Of a stretch of 64,000 bases of DNA, positions 1 through 8,213 are shown piece after piece. Position 1 is the stretch's first letter. Every line of letters begins with the position of its first letter. This DNA comes from Robertkochia flava (GTDB lineage Bacteria > Bacteroidota > Bacteroidia > Flavobacteriales > Flavobacteriaceae), in NCBI RefSeq assembly GCF_020166515.1, contig NZ_JAINZT010000005.1, positions 186,001 to 250,000 on the forward strand, read 5' to 3'. The translations under genes and the position numbers were made by a program. The notes under the pieces are model-generated. The model saw only the letters and a program-made list of their open reading frames with translations. It had not been told where the DNA came from and did no database searches.

Positions 1-337
1 AGTTGGGTACATAGACATTAACCAGGAAAAAATGTTCGAATTCGGTGCAGATCACCCGACCTTCCTTATCGTGTTCTTCCTTGCCCATATCCTCAGAGGT
101 ATGGACGGCTTCGGTTTTGCTTAAAGTAGCGGTGCCTGAATAGCCCTTTTGCTCTGCGGCATTGGCAACGATGTTAAAGTCATCAGCAACCCCGGATAAA
201 GCTTCTTTGGTTTCATCCACCTGGGCCTTGGTTTCCTGCAAGCAAAGTATGTCGGGGTTGAGGTTTTTTACGGTTTCAAAAAAATCCTTTTTAACCACGG
301 CTCGGATGCCATTTACGTTCCAGGTAACGATCTTCAT
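1..337 (-). CDS. xth: Exodeoxyribonuclease III, N-terminal part (cut by window edge)
   Basis: The minus strand reads from an ATG at 337 through the window edge, giving 112 residues without a stop. The start MKIVTWNVNGIRA and the LQETK motif (Glu35, the family metal ligand) are hallmarks of the ExoIII/APE1 endonuclease-exonuclease-phosphatase fold, and the visible part ends at VNVYVPN with Tyr109 where E. coli ExoIII has its active-site Tyr. Family knowledge: the enzyme cleaves DNA at abasic sites and trims 3' ends in base-excision repair in the cytoplasm. Roughly 250 residues are expected, so more than half lies before base 1 of the window. No clear promoter was seen upstream. Confidence 0.93.
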   Translation of the reverse strand, partial: MKIVTWNVNGIRAVVKKDFFETVKNLNPDILCLQETKAQVDETKEALSGVADDFNIVANAAEQKGYSGTATLSKTEAVHTSEDMGKEEHDKEGRVICTEFEHFFLVNVYVPN

Positions 338-643
338 GATGACGACTTTTTAAGTTCACCATAAAGGTATTCAATAAGGACAAAACTCAAATCATATTTA
401 GGTGTTGATTAGTCAAAAAACAACCTCAACAGGGAAGCAAGGAAAGGGAGAACCGTTTCTTTTATGGTGTTTGATATTCGATTTTTTCGACTGTTAAACG
501 TTGTTTTTACCTCTCTCAAGCAATAGACAGCGAGTATCACCTCCAGGCATTCAGAGATTATCCTACTAAAGGCTTTTTGGTGGATTGATACGATTCACTT
601 TGCCAGGGTTCTAACATCTGATTCACCGGTTTTCACCTCATGC
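338..643. other. Intergenic, nothing recognised
   Basis: This 306-base AT-rich stretch separates exonuclease III from the broken outer-membrane gene. I see no coding frame with family resemblance, no repeat array and no convincing hairpin. Confidence 0.5.
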
Positions 644-1693
644 TTATTTTTTCTTCCCGGTGAGCACATCAGGAACAAAAACCAGATTCAAAAAATACAG
701 GTTGTTTTTATATCGTTGTCGTATACCGTAGTCAAATGCATATTTGAAATTCATCTGCAGGTGATCTTTCCAGATCCAGTAGCTTACACCAAATCCCAGA
801 CTGCTCTTACGGTCGTGAAATGTTGGATCCCAGTAGACATCGTCTCCTTTATCATCTCCAATTTGCCAGTTGTGCCCGCCCTGAATGGATACTTCGAGTC
901 TTTCGGTAAAGTATTGACTGATTCCGTATTCAAGGGAAAACCGGTCACCAGGACGCACATCGGCATCCTCGATCTAGCTGTTGGTCTCATAGGTAAGCCC
1001 CAGCATAATGGCACTGGACCTGTCTTCCACGGGATAGAAATATCCATAGCCCTGGAACTGGTGGGTCCAGAACCCCAGCCCAACATTATCATCGCCTCCG
1101 GTTTCATATTTCCCGGTGGGGGCGTAGAACCCGTACAGAAAGGTAATATCGGCATTGTCCAAACCCCAGGAAAGTCCGACGGGGGCTACAAACAGATCGC
1201 TTATTCCGGAGACTTTGCTATTGGTCCTTCTGGTAAATGTGGTATCTAAAATGGCGCCATTTCGCTCGGTTATAACGGAGACATCAGCCGAAATATAATT
1301 CGCGGAAATTCCCGCCATGTACCGGGCTCCTAATATTTCGAAGTTGGAGGCCCAGAATATGGTAGGGATACTCGTAAATGCATCCAGATTGGTGGAAACT
1401 TCTATGGGAGGAAGCCCAGGATTTATATTTCCCAGGTTAATACGGTTAAACCCATTTCCGTTTCGGTCTATGTATTTATTGCTGGAGGCAAAGGCATTGT
1501 ACCATAATACAAAGAGTCCGGGTGGGGGAGTAGCCATATCCCGTACATTCTTAACCACGGGAGCATAATGCCCTCCCTGAACAGGAGATACGACTTGTGC
1601 GTATACTGTTGGATGAAAAAATAAAGCCAACGATAAAATCAACACCCACGGGTATCCTATCGGAGTGTTTTGGAATTGGTTTTTTGTTTTCAT
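644..1693 (-). pseudogene. Outer-membrane MetA/phenol-degradation-like beta-barrel gene with in-frame TAG
   Basis: One continuous minus-strand frame of 350 codons starts at MKTKNQFQNT, has a signal peptide ending near VYAQ (residue 33), and is interrupted by one TAG at 974-976 (codon 240) before continuing in the same frame to 644. Upstream part: FVLWYNAF, NYISADVSVI and a loop ending TYETNS. Downstream part: PGDRFSLEYGISQYFTERLEV followed by alternating beta-strand residues. This layout resembles the MetA-pathway outer-membrane family (PF13557-type, function unclear). Because the frame and family resemblance continue past the stop, I infer a recent nonsense mutation, a sequencing error or readthrough. 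A 239-residue product would lack the last barrel strands. No operon partner is adjacent. Confidence 0.75.
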
Positions 1694-1835
1694 GACTTAT
1701 GGTTTCAGGTTATCCGGATAAACCATTACATAAATAAGTCGAATTTAAAGGAAGCTCTAAAGTAAAGAGAAAACGTATGTTAAAAACTGATTGTCATCAT
1801 AGGTGTATTCAGCGCGAGGGGGCTCCCCGGAGGGT

Positions 1836-1972
1836 TAATTCATCATGTGGTATTCGTTGGCGGAGATACCCGTATTCTTTTTGAATATCCGGGTGAATTG
1901 CCGGGGATATTTAAATACCGGTTCATAGGCGATCTCCTTAAATAAGGTACGAACCTGCCTGCCCGCAGCCAT
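1836..1972 (-). pseudogene. Fragment of an AraC/XylS-family regulator (C-terminal helix-turn-helix)
   Basis: The minus-strand frame ending at TAA 1836-1838 reads KEIAYEPVFKYPRQFTRIF, then KKNTGISANEYHMMN. This is the second helix-turn-helix of AraC-family proteins (typical form: EIAYELGFKYPQHFTRxFKKxxGxSPxEYR). Only about 40 codons remain. The 5' side runs straight into a CCTGCC palindrome and GGTACGAGG-type repeats, so the effector domain and first helix-turn-helix are missing. I read it as a gene remnant truncated at a repeat; the regulator it came from cannot be identified. A short ATG (1972) could translate it, but nothing suggests it does. Confidence 0.7.
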
Positions 1973-1981
1973 GCAGGCAGG
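1954..1981. repeat. REP-like palindrome CCTGCCTGC/GCAGGCAGG
   Basis: Perfect 9-base arms CCTGCCTGC and GCAGGCAGG flank a 10-base loop, sitting at the truncated end of the AraC fragment. Related palindromes occur at 62277-62296 and 62393-62407, and the CAGGCAGG motif recurs inside the 2.8-3.1 kb and 21.8 kb arrays. Confidence 0.7.
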
Positions 1982-2170
1982 GGTACGGAGGTACGAGGAA
2001 ACGAGGAGGAAACCGGAAGATTATAGATGATGAATGCTAGGTAATACATTTTATAGTGCCCGTACCCCGTCACCCGTACCTTGTCACTTAGGCTATAATA
2101 TTTTCGGCTTAACTAATTGGTTGCGAAGTATTTGTGGTATTTTTAAGCTTGAATAGTAGTATTTAAAGTT

Positions 2171-2668
2171 ATGAAGTATCCACGAAGTTTTTCGCATATA
2201 GGGCTTAATGTACCCGACATACAAAAAGCAGTCGATTTTTACGCTGAGGTTATGGGCTGGTACGTGATCATGCCACCGACCCTGGTTAAGGAAGAAAGAG
2301 AAACCCCGGTGGGGCAAATGTGCATAGATGTGTTCGGGGAAGGGTGGCAGGAATTTATGATCGCCCATATGGCCACCTCAGACGGAATCGGAATCGAGCT
2401 GTTTTCTTTTCACCTCAAAGGCCAGGAAGCCCCCGATTTTCAGCCCATGCGAAACGGGCTCTTTCACTTTTGTGTACAGGATCCCGATATCGAAGGGCTC
2501 ACCCAAAAGATCGTGGCTGCCGGCGGGAAGCAGCGCATGCCCATCCGAAGTTATTATCCGGGCGAAAAACCGTATCAGATGGTCTATGTGGAAGATCCGT
2601 TCGGGATCGTTTTCGAGATCTATACCCATAGCTATGAGCTCACGTATTCGTCCGGGGCGTATAGTTAG
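2171..2668 (+). CDS. VOC-fold (glyoxalase/dioxygenase) family protein
   Basis: The 165-residue protein opens with FSHIGLNVPDIQKAVDFYAE, the start of the vicinal-oxygen-chelate fold, and has the second half-domain motif GLFHFCVQDPDIEGL and the closing DPFGIVFEIYTHSYEL. Metal-ligand positions of the fold are plausible at His9 (SHIG), Glu75 (GIELFSF), His98 (LFHF) and Glu151 (FEIYTH). Members include lactoylglutathione lyases, ring-cleavage dioxygenases and antibiotic-resistance proteins; the substrate cannot be told. Length suits a single-chain member. It is cytoplasmic and monocistronic, ends in TAG and is followed directly by repeat arrays. Confidence 0.85.
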   Translation: MKYPRSFSHIGLNVPDIQKAVDFYAEVMGWYVIMPPTLVKEERETPVGQMCIDVFGEGWQEFMIAHMATSDGIGIELFSFHLKGQEAPDFQPMRNGLFHFCVQDPDIEGLTQKIVAAGGKQRMPIRSYYPGEKPYQMVYVEDPFGIVFEIYTHSYELTYSSGAYS

Positions 2669-2669
2669 G

Positions 2670-2727
2670 GGTTACAGGTGACAGGTTACAGGTTACAGGT
2701 TACAGGTTACGGGTTACAGGTTATAAG
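2670..2727. repeat. Tandem array of a 7-base unit (ACAGGTT)
   Basis: Immediately after the VOC gene the sequence repeats ACAGGTT about six times with small variants (ACGGGTT, ATAAGG at the end). There is no coding signal. Part of a wider set of short-unit intergenic arrays in this window. Confidence 0.85.
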
Positions 2728-2798
2728 GGAGAATAGGAGATTGTAGGTTTGCCGTTCGATGGGTTAATTTTAAGTTATAAGTTTTGGTATATTAATAC

Positions 2799-3095
2799 TC
2801 CCAAACTCCAACCTACCGTGCTTCGCACAGGCAGGCAAGCTCCAACTCCAACTCAAACTCAAGCTCCAACTCAAACTCCAACCTACCGTGCTTCGCACAG
2901 GCAGGCAAGCTCCAACTCAAACTCAAACTCAAACTCCAACCTACCGTGCTTCGCACAGGCAGGATTTCCTCCCTTGAGGGATGGCAAGCTCCAACTCAAA
3001 CTCAAACTCAAACTCAAACTCCAACCCAAACTCCAACTCCAACTCCAACCCAAACTCCAACTCCAACTCCAACTCCAACTTCAGCTCCAACTCCT
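2799..3095. repeat. Composite hexamer array (CTCCAA/CTCAAA) with three embedded palindromic islands
   Basis: About 300 bases of CTCCAA and CTCAAA hexamers are interrupted three times by the island CCTACCGTGCTTCGCACAGG (plus CAGG), which folds as an imperfect hairpin. The third island is extended by TTTCCTCCCTTGAGGGATGG. The plus strand is almost free of G outside the islands. The same composite unit occurs in inverse orientation at 21830-21966. Open frames through it are low-complexity Gln/Leu/Ser runs and are not genes. Confidence 0.9.
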
Positions 3096-3300
3096 GACTG
3101 ATTCGCCCATCATTTCATATCCTTTCGCTCTCTTTTTCTAATTCTGGGATTTTAAACTTCATCTCTTCGAAATTTTTGTGATTGGTTTTTCCATTGTTAC
3201 TCAAAGACTTCCAGTTATTTAGTAACTTCATAATGGAGGAGTGTCAAGGAAGGCTTTTTCCTGTGTAACAAATATTACAGCCCTGAAGCAGGGCAACCCT

Positions 3301-3308
3301 TAATTTTG
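3301..3308 (+). promoter_or_regulatory. Putative -7 box for the cytochrome-porin operon
   Basis: TAATTTTG matches the Bacteroidota -7 consensus TAnnTTTG and lies 29 bases before the ATG at 3338, implying a leader of about 25 bases. No clear TTG was found at the -33 position. Confidence 0.4.
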
Positions 3309-3337
3309 TTATCACTAGTAATAGTTTAGATAACTAT

Positions 3338-4366
3338 ATGGATGAACTTCACGAAATATTGCGTTCTCTTAGAAGACAGCTCAGTTGGCTGATCTCCGGG
3401 ATATTGTTGGTTACGGTTTTTATTTTTCTCTACAGTTTTAATCCCGGAATGCTCGATTTTTTAAAGTCGCAACCCAAGACATGGGAATTAAAGATCCCCG
3501 AGGAGGAATTCGCTGCCGGAGTGATGGATCCGGAAGTGAAATACGGCTATCTGATACTCTCGGAGACATCCAGATGGATAGGTCCGGGAGCCGAAGATCC
3601 CGCGATGCATTTTTCCGGGAATAACCTTTCCTGTACCAATTGCCACCTGAAAGGTGGTACCCAGGCCGGGTCCGGTTCCTGGGTGGGTGTTACTGACCGT
3701 TATCCGCAGTTTCGCGGACGCGAGAATACAACCGGTACCATTGAAGACCGTATTAACGGGTGTATGGAACGCAGTATGAACGGAAGAAAGCTGCCTGAGG
3801 ATTCCCGTGAAATGCAGGCTATGGTGACCTATATGGAATGGCTTGGAGAAGGGTTGCCGGAAGAGCGCCTTAAGGAGTTTTCGGGGTACCCTAAAATTAA
3901 TATTCCCAATGTGGCCGTAGACCTGGAGAAAGGCAAAGCTGTTTACAGTCAGCACTGTGTGATTTGTCATGGGGAGAACGGACAAGGGGCTGCCAAGCCC
4001 GATGGCCCCGGATATGTTTATCCGCCCCTATGGGGGAATGACACCTATAACAACGGGGCCGGAATGCACCGGGTAATCACCGCGGCAGAATTTATAAAGT
4101 CGAATATGCCTTACCTGGAAGCCACCTGGGAGAATCCTAAGCTCACCGATGAAGAAGCCTATCATGTTGCCGGGTATATCAACAGTTTTGCAAGGCCGGA
4201 GAAGTCCAATCTCGAAGCCGATTTCCCGGATAAAAAACTAAAACCGGTTTCCACACCCTACGGACCATGGGCCGATGATTTTTCTCCGGATCAACATAAA
4301 TTCGGACCTTTCCCGCCGATTATCGAATACTACAAAAAGCAATACCAAATCACGAAATCGAAATGA
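3338..4366 (+). CDS. Dihaem c-type cytochrome, thiosulfate dehydrogenase (TsdA)-like
   Basis: The 342-residue protein has one N-terminal membrane segment (about 13-33) and two haem-binding motifs, CTNCH (99-103) and CVICH (207-211). Between them DRINGCMERSMNGR carries Cys142, 43 residues after the first haem cysteine. In TsdA a Cys in this region ligates haem 1, and the spacing matches what I recall for the Allochromatium enzyme. TsdA interconverts thiosulfate and tetrathionate outside the cytoplasmic membrane. Here the haem domains are probably periplasmic and membrane-anchored. The last codons overlap the porin gene by four bases (ATGA), so the two are one operon. A SoxA-like or other electron-transfer role is the alternative. 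Confidence 0.8.
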   Translation: MDELHEILRSLRRQLSWLISGILLVTVFIFLYSFNPGMLDFLKSQPKTWELKIPEEEFAAGVMDPEVKYGYLILSETSRWIGPGAEDPAMHFSGNNLSCTNCHLKGGTQAGSGSWVGVTDRYPQFRGRENTTGTIEDRINGCMERSMNGRKLPEDSREMQAMVTYMEWLGEGLPEERLKEFSGYPKINIPNVAVDLEKGKAVYSQHCVICHGENGQGAAKPDGPGYVYPPLWGNDTYNNGAGMHRVITAAEFIKSNMPYLEATWENPKLTDEEAYHVAGYINSFARPEKSNLEADFPDKKLKPVSTPYGPWADDFSPDQHKFGPFPPIIEYYKKQYQITKSK

Positions 4367-5721
4367 TGCGAAAATATATTTTGAGTACCCTGGTGATCAC
4401 CCTGTTCAGCTTTTCACTATGGGCTCAAAAAAATGATGAGGTTACACCGCAGAAAGGAACCCTCAGCGGACAATGGAGAACCTATTTCATGAATACCATA
4501 AACAAGGGCGAACTGAAGGATTATTACGCCCTGGCCACAGGGGGATATGTGAAATACGAATATCAGTTTTCTTCAGGACTCTATCTGGGAGGGGCGTTAT
4601 ACACCTCCCTGAATACCAATATCCAGGATCTCAACCTTCCTGACCCGATAACCGGCCAGGCGTCACGCTACGAGATTGGCTTGTTTGATATCGAAGATCC
4701 GGATGACCGCTGGATCGCTCTTTTGGGGGAAATGTACCTGGGGTATGCTGCAGCAGGACACGATCTTAAGGTAGGGAGAATGAAGGTTAAGAGCACTTTT
4801 CTTAATCCGCAGGATGGACGTATGATTCCCACCCTGGTTCAGGGCATTTGGTATCAGTACGGCTCAGCCCAGGGACATAAGTTTCAGATCGGGGTACTGG
4901 ACAGGATTGCTCCGCGATCGACAGATAAATTTTTTGAAATAGGGGAAAGTATCGGCCTCTATCCCGTTGGCAGGGATATCGCCGGTGAGCCTTCACTCTA
5001 CCGGGAGAATGTAAATTCAGATTTCGTAATCCTGGCCAACTCCGACCTGAGGATCTCAAAACAGTTCTCTGTGGAACTTTGGGATTTTTATGTGGATAAT
5101 GTATTTAATAGTTTGTATATCCGTCCCACATATAAGGTAAATCCAAAATGGACCCTACAGGCAGAATGGTTACACCAAAACCGATTGGACAATGGAGGGA
5201 ATGCCATAGACAGCCTGAGTTATTTCCGCAATAAATTTGCTGATGTGATCGGGGGGAAGGTTGCCTACCGGATCAATAAGACATCATCGGTCTCCCTGGC
5301 CTATGACCGTATTACGGGGGCCGGGCGCTTTTTGTTTCCGCGGGAATGGGGACGGGAATTCCTCTTCAGTTTTCAGAAACGGGAACGCAGTGAGGGAACG
5401 GCCGGAAATCACGCCCTGGTTGCCTATTTTAATACACAAACCGAGTTTCCCGCCCTGAAAACAAAGGTGCTTTCTACATGGAGTGCAGGACAACACTGGA
5501 AAGATGATCCTTTCAACCCGGCCCTGAACAAATATGCCTTTCCGAGCTATGCGCACTTCAATGCAGACCTCTTTTTTGAATTTGAAGGCCTGAAAGGATT
5601 CCAGCCTGAATTCCTGGTGACCTATAAGGTGGCTAATGGAGATTTCCCGGACAGCCCGAATTTTATCATGAACAAGGCGGATATGTGGAATATCAACCTG
5701 GTGCTTAATTATAATTTTTAG
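4363..5721 (+). CDS. Outer-membrane porin-like beta-barrel protein (OprD-like)
   Basis: The 452-residue protein begins with a signal peptide (MMRKYILSTLVITLFSFSLW, cleavage near AQK). It continues with alternating hydrophobic/aromatic strands (KYEYQFSSGLYLGGALYTSL, FSVELWDFYVDN, TLQAEWLHQNRLDN) and ends in NINLVLNYNF, with the C-terminal Phe typical of outer-membrane barrels. The shape and length resemble OprD-type porins of Bacteroidota, for which substrates are mostly unknown. It overlaps the cytochrome gene by four bases, so translation is likely coupled. I infer that it lets the cytochrome's substrate, possibly tetrathionate or thiosulfate, cross the outer membrane. The stop codon is TAG. 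Confidence 0.75.
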   Translation: MMRKYILSTLVITLFSFSLWAQKNDEVTPQKGTLSGQWRTYFMNTINKGELKDYYALATGGYVKYEYQFSSGLYLGGALYTSLNTNIQDLNLPDPITGQASRYEIGLFDIEDPDDRWIALLGEMYLGYAAAGHDLKVGRMKVKSTFLNPQDGRMIPTLVQGIWYQYGSAQGHKFQIGVLDRIAPRSTDKFFEIGESIGLYPVGRDIAGEPSLYRENVNSDFVILANSDLRISKQFSVELWDFYVDNVFNSLYIRPTYKVNPKWTLQAEWLHQNRLDNGGNAIDSLSYFRNKFADVIGGKVAYRINKTSSVSLAYDRITGAGRFLFPREWGREFLFSFQKRERSEGTAGNHALVAYFNTQTEFPALKTKVLSTWSAGQHWKDDPFNPALNKYAFPSYAHFNADLFFEFEGLKGFQPEFLVTYKVANGDFPDSPNFIMNKADMWNINLVLNYNF

Positions 5722-5818
5722 GGAGACAGGGAGACAGGGAGACAGGGAGACAGGGAGACAGGGAGACTGGGAGACCGAGAAACAGGGATACAGGGAAACA
5801 GGGAAACAGGGATACAGG
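5721..5818. repeat. Tandem array of an 8-base unit (GGGAGACA and variants)
   Basis: Directly from the porin stop codon the sequence repeats GGGAGACA about six times, then decays into GGGATACA/GGGAAACA variants, about 98 bases in all. The array sits between convergent genes. The plus strand is strongly purine-rich. Confidence 0.88.
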
Positions 5819-5846
5819 TTGGTAAGCGGGAAGAGTTCGTAAAACG

Positions 5847-5876
5847 GAAAAAAGCCCTTATGAAAACCATAAGGGC
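5847..5876 (-). terminator. Rho-independent terminator of the persulfide dioxygenase gene
   Basis: On the minus strand the perfect 9-bp stem GCCCTTATG/CATAAGGGC with loop GTTTT is followed by TTTTTT. It lies 25 bases past the stop codon at 5902. Confidence 0.88.
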
Positions 5877-5901
5877 CCGGTAATTCCTTCCGTTGAAGGG
5901 T

Positions 5902-7245
5902 TTATTTTGATTTAAACTCTTTTACTGCTTCCCCCAGGTCATAGACTGTATCGCTCCTGAGTCCGTTAAGAATACTGCTTCCTGCTGCACTTCGGTATCC
6001 GCCGGCACAATGCACCACAAGCGGTTTCTCCTGAGGAATTTCGTTTACCCTGTCTCTGAGTTCATTCAGAGGAATATTCACTGCATTTTCGAAGATCGGG
6101 TTCCCGGCCACCTCACTGGCATTGCGAACATCTACAATCGTATAGTTATCCGGATGCTCCCTGAAGGTTTCCAGTTGGAGCGGTGTGCTTTGTTCCAGAT
6201 CAATCTTACCATTAAGGGTAATAACCGCTGTGATCAGGGATTCGTACCCGATTTTGGCCACTCGGGCCAGAATCTCATGCCTTCTGTCGGCAGCAGGAAT
6301 GACCAGGATAAATTTTTCTTCCGGCCTTACGATAGATCCCAGCCATGTTTCCACCTTGTCGTCGATGCCATCAGCCTGGATATTGAAGCTTCCCCTGAGG
6401 TGACCTGCTTTAAAATCAGATGCCTTTCGGGTATCAACGATCAACCCTCCGTTGTGTTCCGGGGCATATCCTATGCGAAACGGAATGCCACATAGACTCT
6501 TTTCGTAATCGGGAGCCCCTTTTTTATTGATGTCTACATCGTAGCCGAAGTAGGACGGAATAAAAGGCTGATCCTTGAGGATCTCATACACGAATTCCTC
6601 CTCGGTCTGCTCCCTGAACGCCCAGTTGCCCTGTCTTTCATTTCCGAGGGTGCTGCTGGCGGCATCACTGAGGTTCTTCCCACATAGCGATCCCGCGCCA
6701 TGCGCCGGATATACTGTGGTTTCATCAGGGAAATCCCTGAATTTTTCCTGTATGGTATGATACATCATTTTTGCCAGTTCTTCTCTTTTCGCTTTCATAT
6801 TTCCCGCCTTTTCTCTGAGGTCAGGGCGGCCAACATCTCCGATAAACAGGGTGTCACCGGTAAATAATGCATGGTCTGAACCATCGGTGGCATGTATGGT
6901 GATCCCATCCGGCGAATGGCCTGGCGTATGAAGGGCGGTAAAGGTAACCTCTCCCATCGTAAAGCTGTTTCCATCATCGAAGGCCTGGTGCGGATATTCT
7001 GCTCCCACCATGGAACTTGTATAAATGGTAGCCCCGGTTTCCTTATGGATCTGAAGGTGACTGCTTATAAAATCGGCATGGGGATGGGTCTCAAAAACGG
7101 CAACGATGCGGGCATTATTGCGCTCCGCAAAGTGGTAATAGGGCATAGGATCGCGAGCAGGATCTACCAGTGCGATCTTATCGCCACTAACGATGGCGTA
7201 AGAATAATGAGCCAGGGGTTTATCTTCAAATTGCTTAATCTTCAT
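5902..7245 (-). CDS. Persulfide dioxygenase-rhodanese fusion (MBL fold, CstB-like)
   Basis: The 447-residue protein has an N-terminal metallo-beta-lactamase domain with THPHADF (His54, His56, Asp58), TPGHSPDG (His110), TGDTLF (Asp131) and PAHGAG (His182), the ligand set of ETHE1-type persulfide dioxygenases. Two rhodanese-like domains follow. The first (about 265-350) has VDTRKASDFKAGHLRG but no cysteine in its active loop (VIPAADRR), so it is probably inactive. The second has VVHCAGGYRSA with catalytic Cys413. CstB-type fusions oxidise persulfides and form thiosulfate. That product would be a substrate for the convergent TsdA-like cytochrome, so I infer a local sulfide/persulfide oxidation set. 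Soluble, monocistronic. Confidence 0.88.
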   Translation of the reverse strand: MKIKQFEDKPLAHYSYAIVSGDKIALVDPARDPMPYYHFAERNNARIVAVFETHPHADFISSHLQIHKETGATIYTSSMVGAEYPHQAFDDGNSFTMGEVTFTALHTPGHSPDGITIHATDGSDHALFTGDTLFIGDVGRPDLREKAGNMKAKREELAKMMYHTIQEKFRDFPDETTVYPAHGAGSLCGKNLSDAASSTLGNERQGNWAFREQTEEEFVYEILKDQPFIPSYFGYDVDINKKGAPDYEKSLCGIPFRIGYAPEHNGGLIVDTRKASDFKAGHLRGSFNIQADGIDDKVETWLGSIVRPEEKFILVIPAADRRHEILARVAKIGYESLITAVITLNGKIDLEQSTPLQLETFREHPDNYTIVDVRNASEVAGNPIFENAVNIPLNELRDRVNEIPQEKPLVVHCAGGYRSAAGSSILNGLRSDTVYDLGEAVKEFKSK

Positions 7246-7559
7246 AACCTGTTTTACATTTTAAAATTCATTAGAACTTCGGTCAGGATCCTTCTTTAAT
7301 TCCGCTACTTCCCAGGTTTACCCTAATCAGGCGGCGCCGGGTTACTAACGGTCAGACCTCAACCGAGGTGCTTTTAAAAGTAGGAATTCTTTCCTCTATT
7401 TTCAGTAACATAAGTCACATAAGAGGTCAGGGATAAAGTTCAAAAAATGTAAAGACAAGAGGGTTTCATATCGCTGGCTCAGACAAGCACTTTAGGTTTT
7501 CCCGTTTTCTGCTGCCTTTGGAGGTCCTTCTGAGAAAGAGCACTCTAAAAAAGATGGAA
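7246..7559. other. Intergenic region between two minus-strand genes
   Basis: These 314 bases precede the persulfide dioxygenase gene. They contain short inverted repeats (GGCGGCGCCGG context at 7330-7341; ACCTCAACCGAGGTG at 7356-7370), but I could not place a promoter box or a known riboswitch fold. Confidence 0.4.
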
Positions 7560-8096
7560 TTATTCCTGGTCAATCACCTTTGCGTATTCCTGGCAGGTAA
7601 CCGCGCAATCGCTCTTAACATTTTCCAGGGTGCTTTTCCAGGTACTTAGCTTCTCGCTAACTTCCTCCGTTTGCCGGTTCAACTGATCGATGGCATCAAG
7701 ATGCTCTTCAGACAGGCTGTTATTTTCAAATTTATCATTAAGATCTTCGACGATCTTTGCGTTTTCTGTCCAAAGTGTCTCCAACTCTGAGATTTCCTGG
7801 TTCATAAGCGTGTATGTATCACCATGACCTCTGCATACTGCATCAAGACTGTCCAGGATTTGTTTTTTATCATCAGAGATCGCGGTCACATCAATTTCCG
7901 CATCCATTCCTTCATACATGTCTTTCCAGGCTTTAAGCTCGGTATCGGCCGATTGGGCAAATGAAGTAAGTTCTTCTGTGGTTGAACTCCAGTTGTTGTT
8001 CAGTGTGTCCAGCTGCTCCTTGTAGGCATCTGAAGAATTACATCCGGTTAGCATGAGTACTCCGATAAGGCTCATAAATCTGATTGCATGTTTCAT
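7560..8096 (-). CDS. Small coiled-coil lipoprotein of unknown function
   Basis: Starting at MKHAIRF (8096), the 178-residue protein has a lipobox LMLTGC with lipidated Cys19. An ATG at 8102 would add two residues. The mature part is acidic and helical (EQLDTLNNNWSSTTEELTSF, ELETLWTENAKIVEDLNDKF), suggesting a coiled-coil periplasmic or outer-membrane-attached protein. Three cysteines occur (CRGHG and, near the end, CAVTC). I do not recognise a family. It stands alone on the minus strand between the GH109 cluster and the sulfur genes; no shared transcript with either is evident. Confidence 0.7.
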   Translation of the reverse strand: MKHAIRFMSLIGVLMLTGCNSSDAYKEQLDTLNNNWSSTTEELTSFAQSADTELKAWKDMYEGMDAEIDVTAISDDKKQILDSLDAVCRGHGDTYTLMNQEISELETLWTENAKIVEDLNDKFENNSLSEEHLDAIDQLNRQTEEVSEKLSTWKSTLENVKSDCAVTCQEYAKVIDQE

Positions 8097-8213
8097 GATC
8101 ATTATGTGTTTTGATTTACAAACCTTAAAGGTAACCATTCTCAGGGGGCCTAGAAAAGACCAGGGGTTAAAGTTCTTTTAAACCCGGGTGTCACCAGACG
8201 TTTCCGCACCCTC

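Noticed and set aside
2749-3141. Open reading frame of 130 codons rich in Gln, Leu and Thr across the hexamer array.
   Set aside because: It is an artefact of the stop-free repeat unit; composition is low complexity and the same frame is absent outside the array.
5721-5818. CRISPR array or satellite-like repeat locus.
   Set aside because: Units of 6 to 8 bases have no spacers of unique sequence and no cas gene is nearby.
7246-7559. SAM/SAH-type riboswitch before the sulfur-metabolism gene.
   Set aside because: Short inverted repeats exist but not the ordered helices, conserved loops or terminator of a known class.
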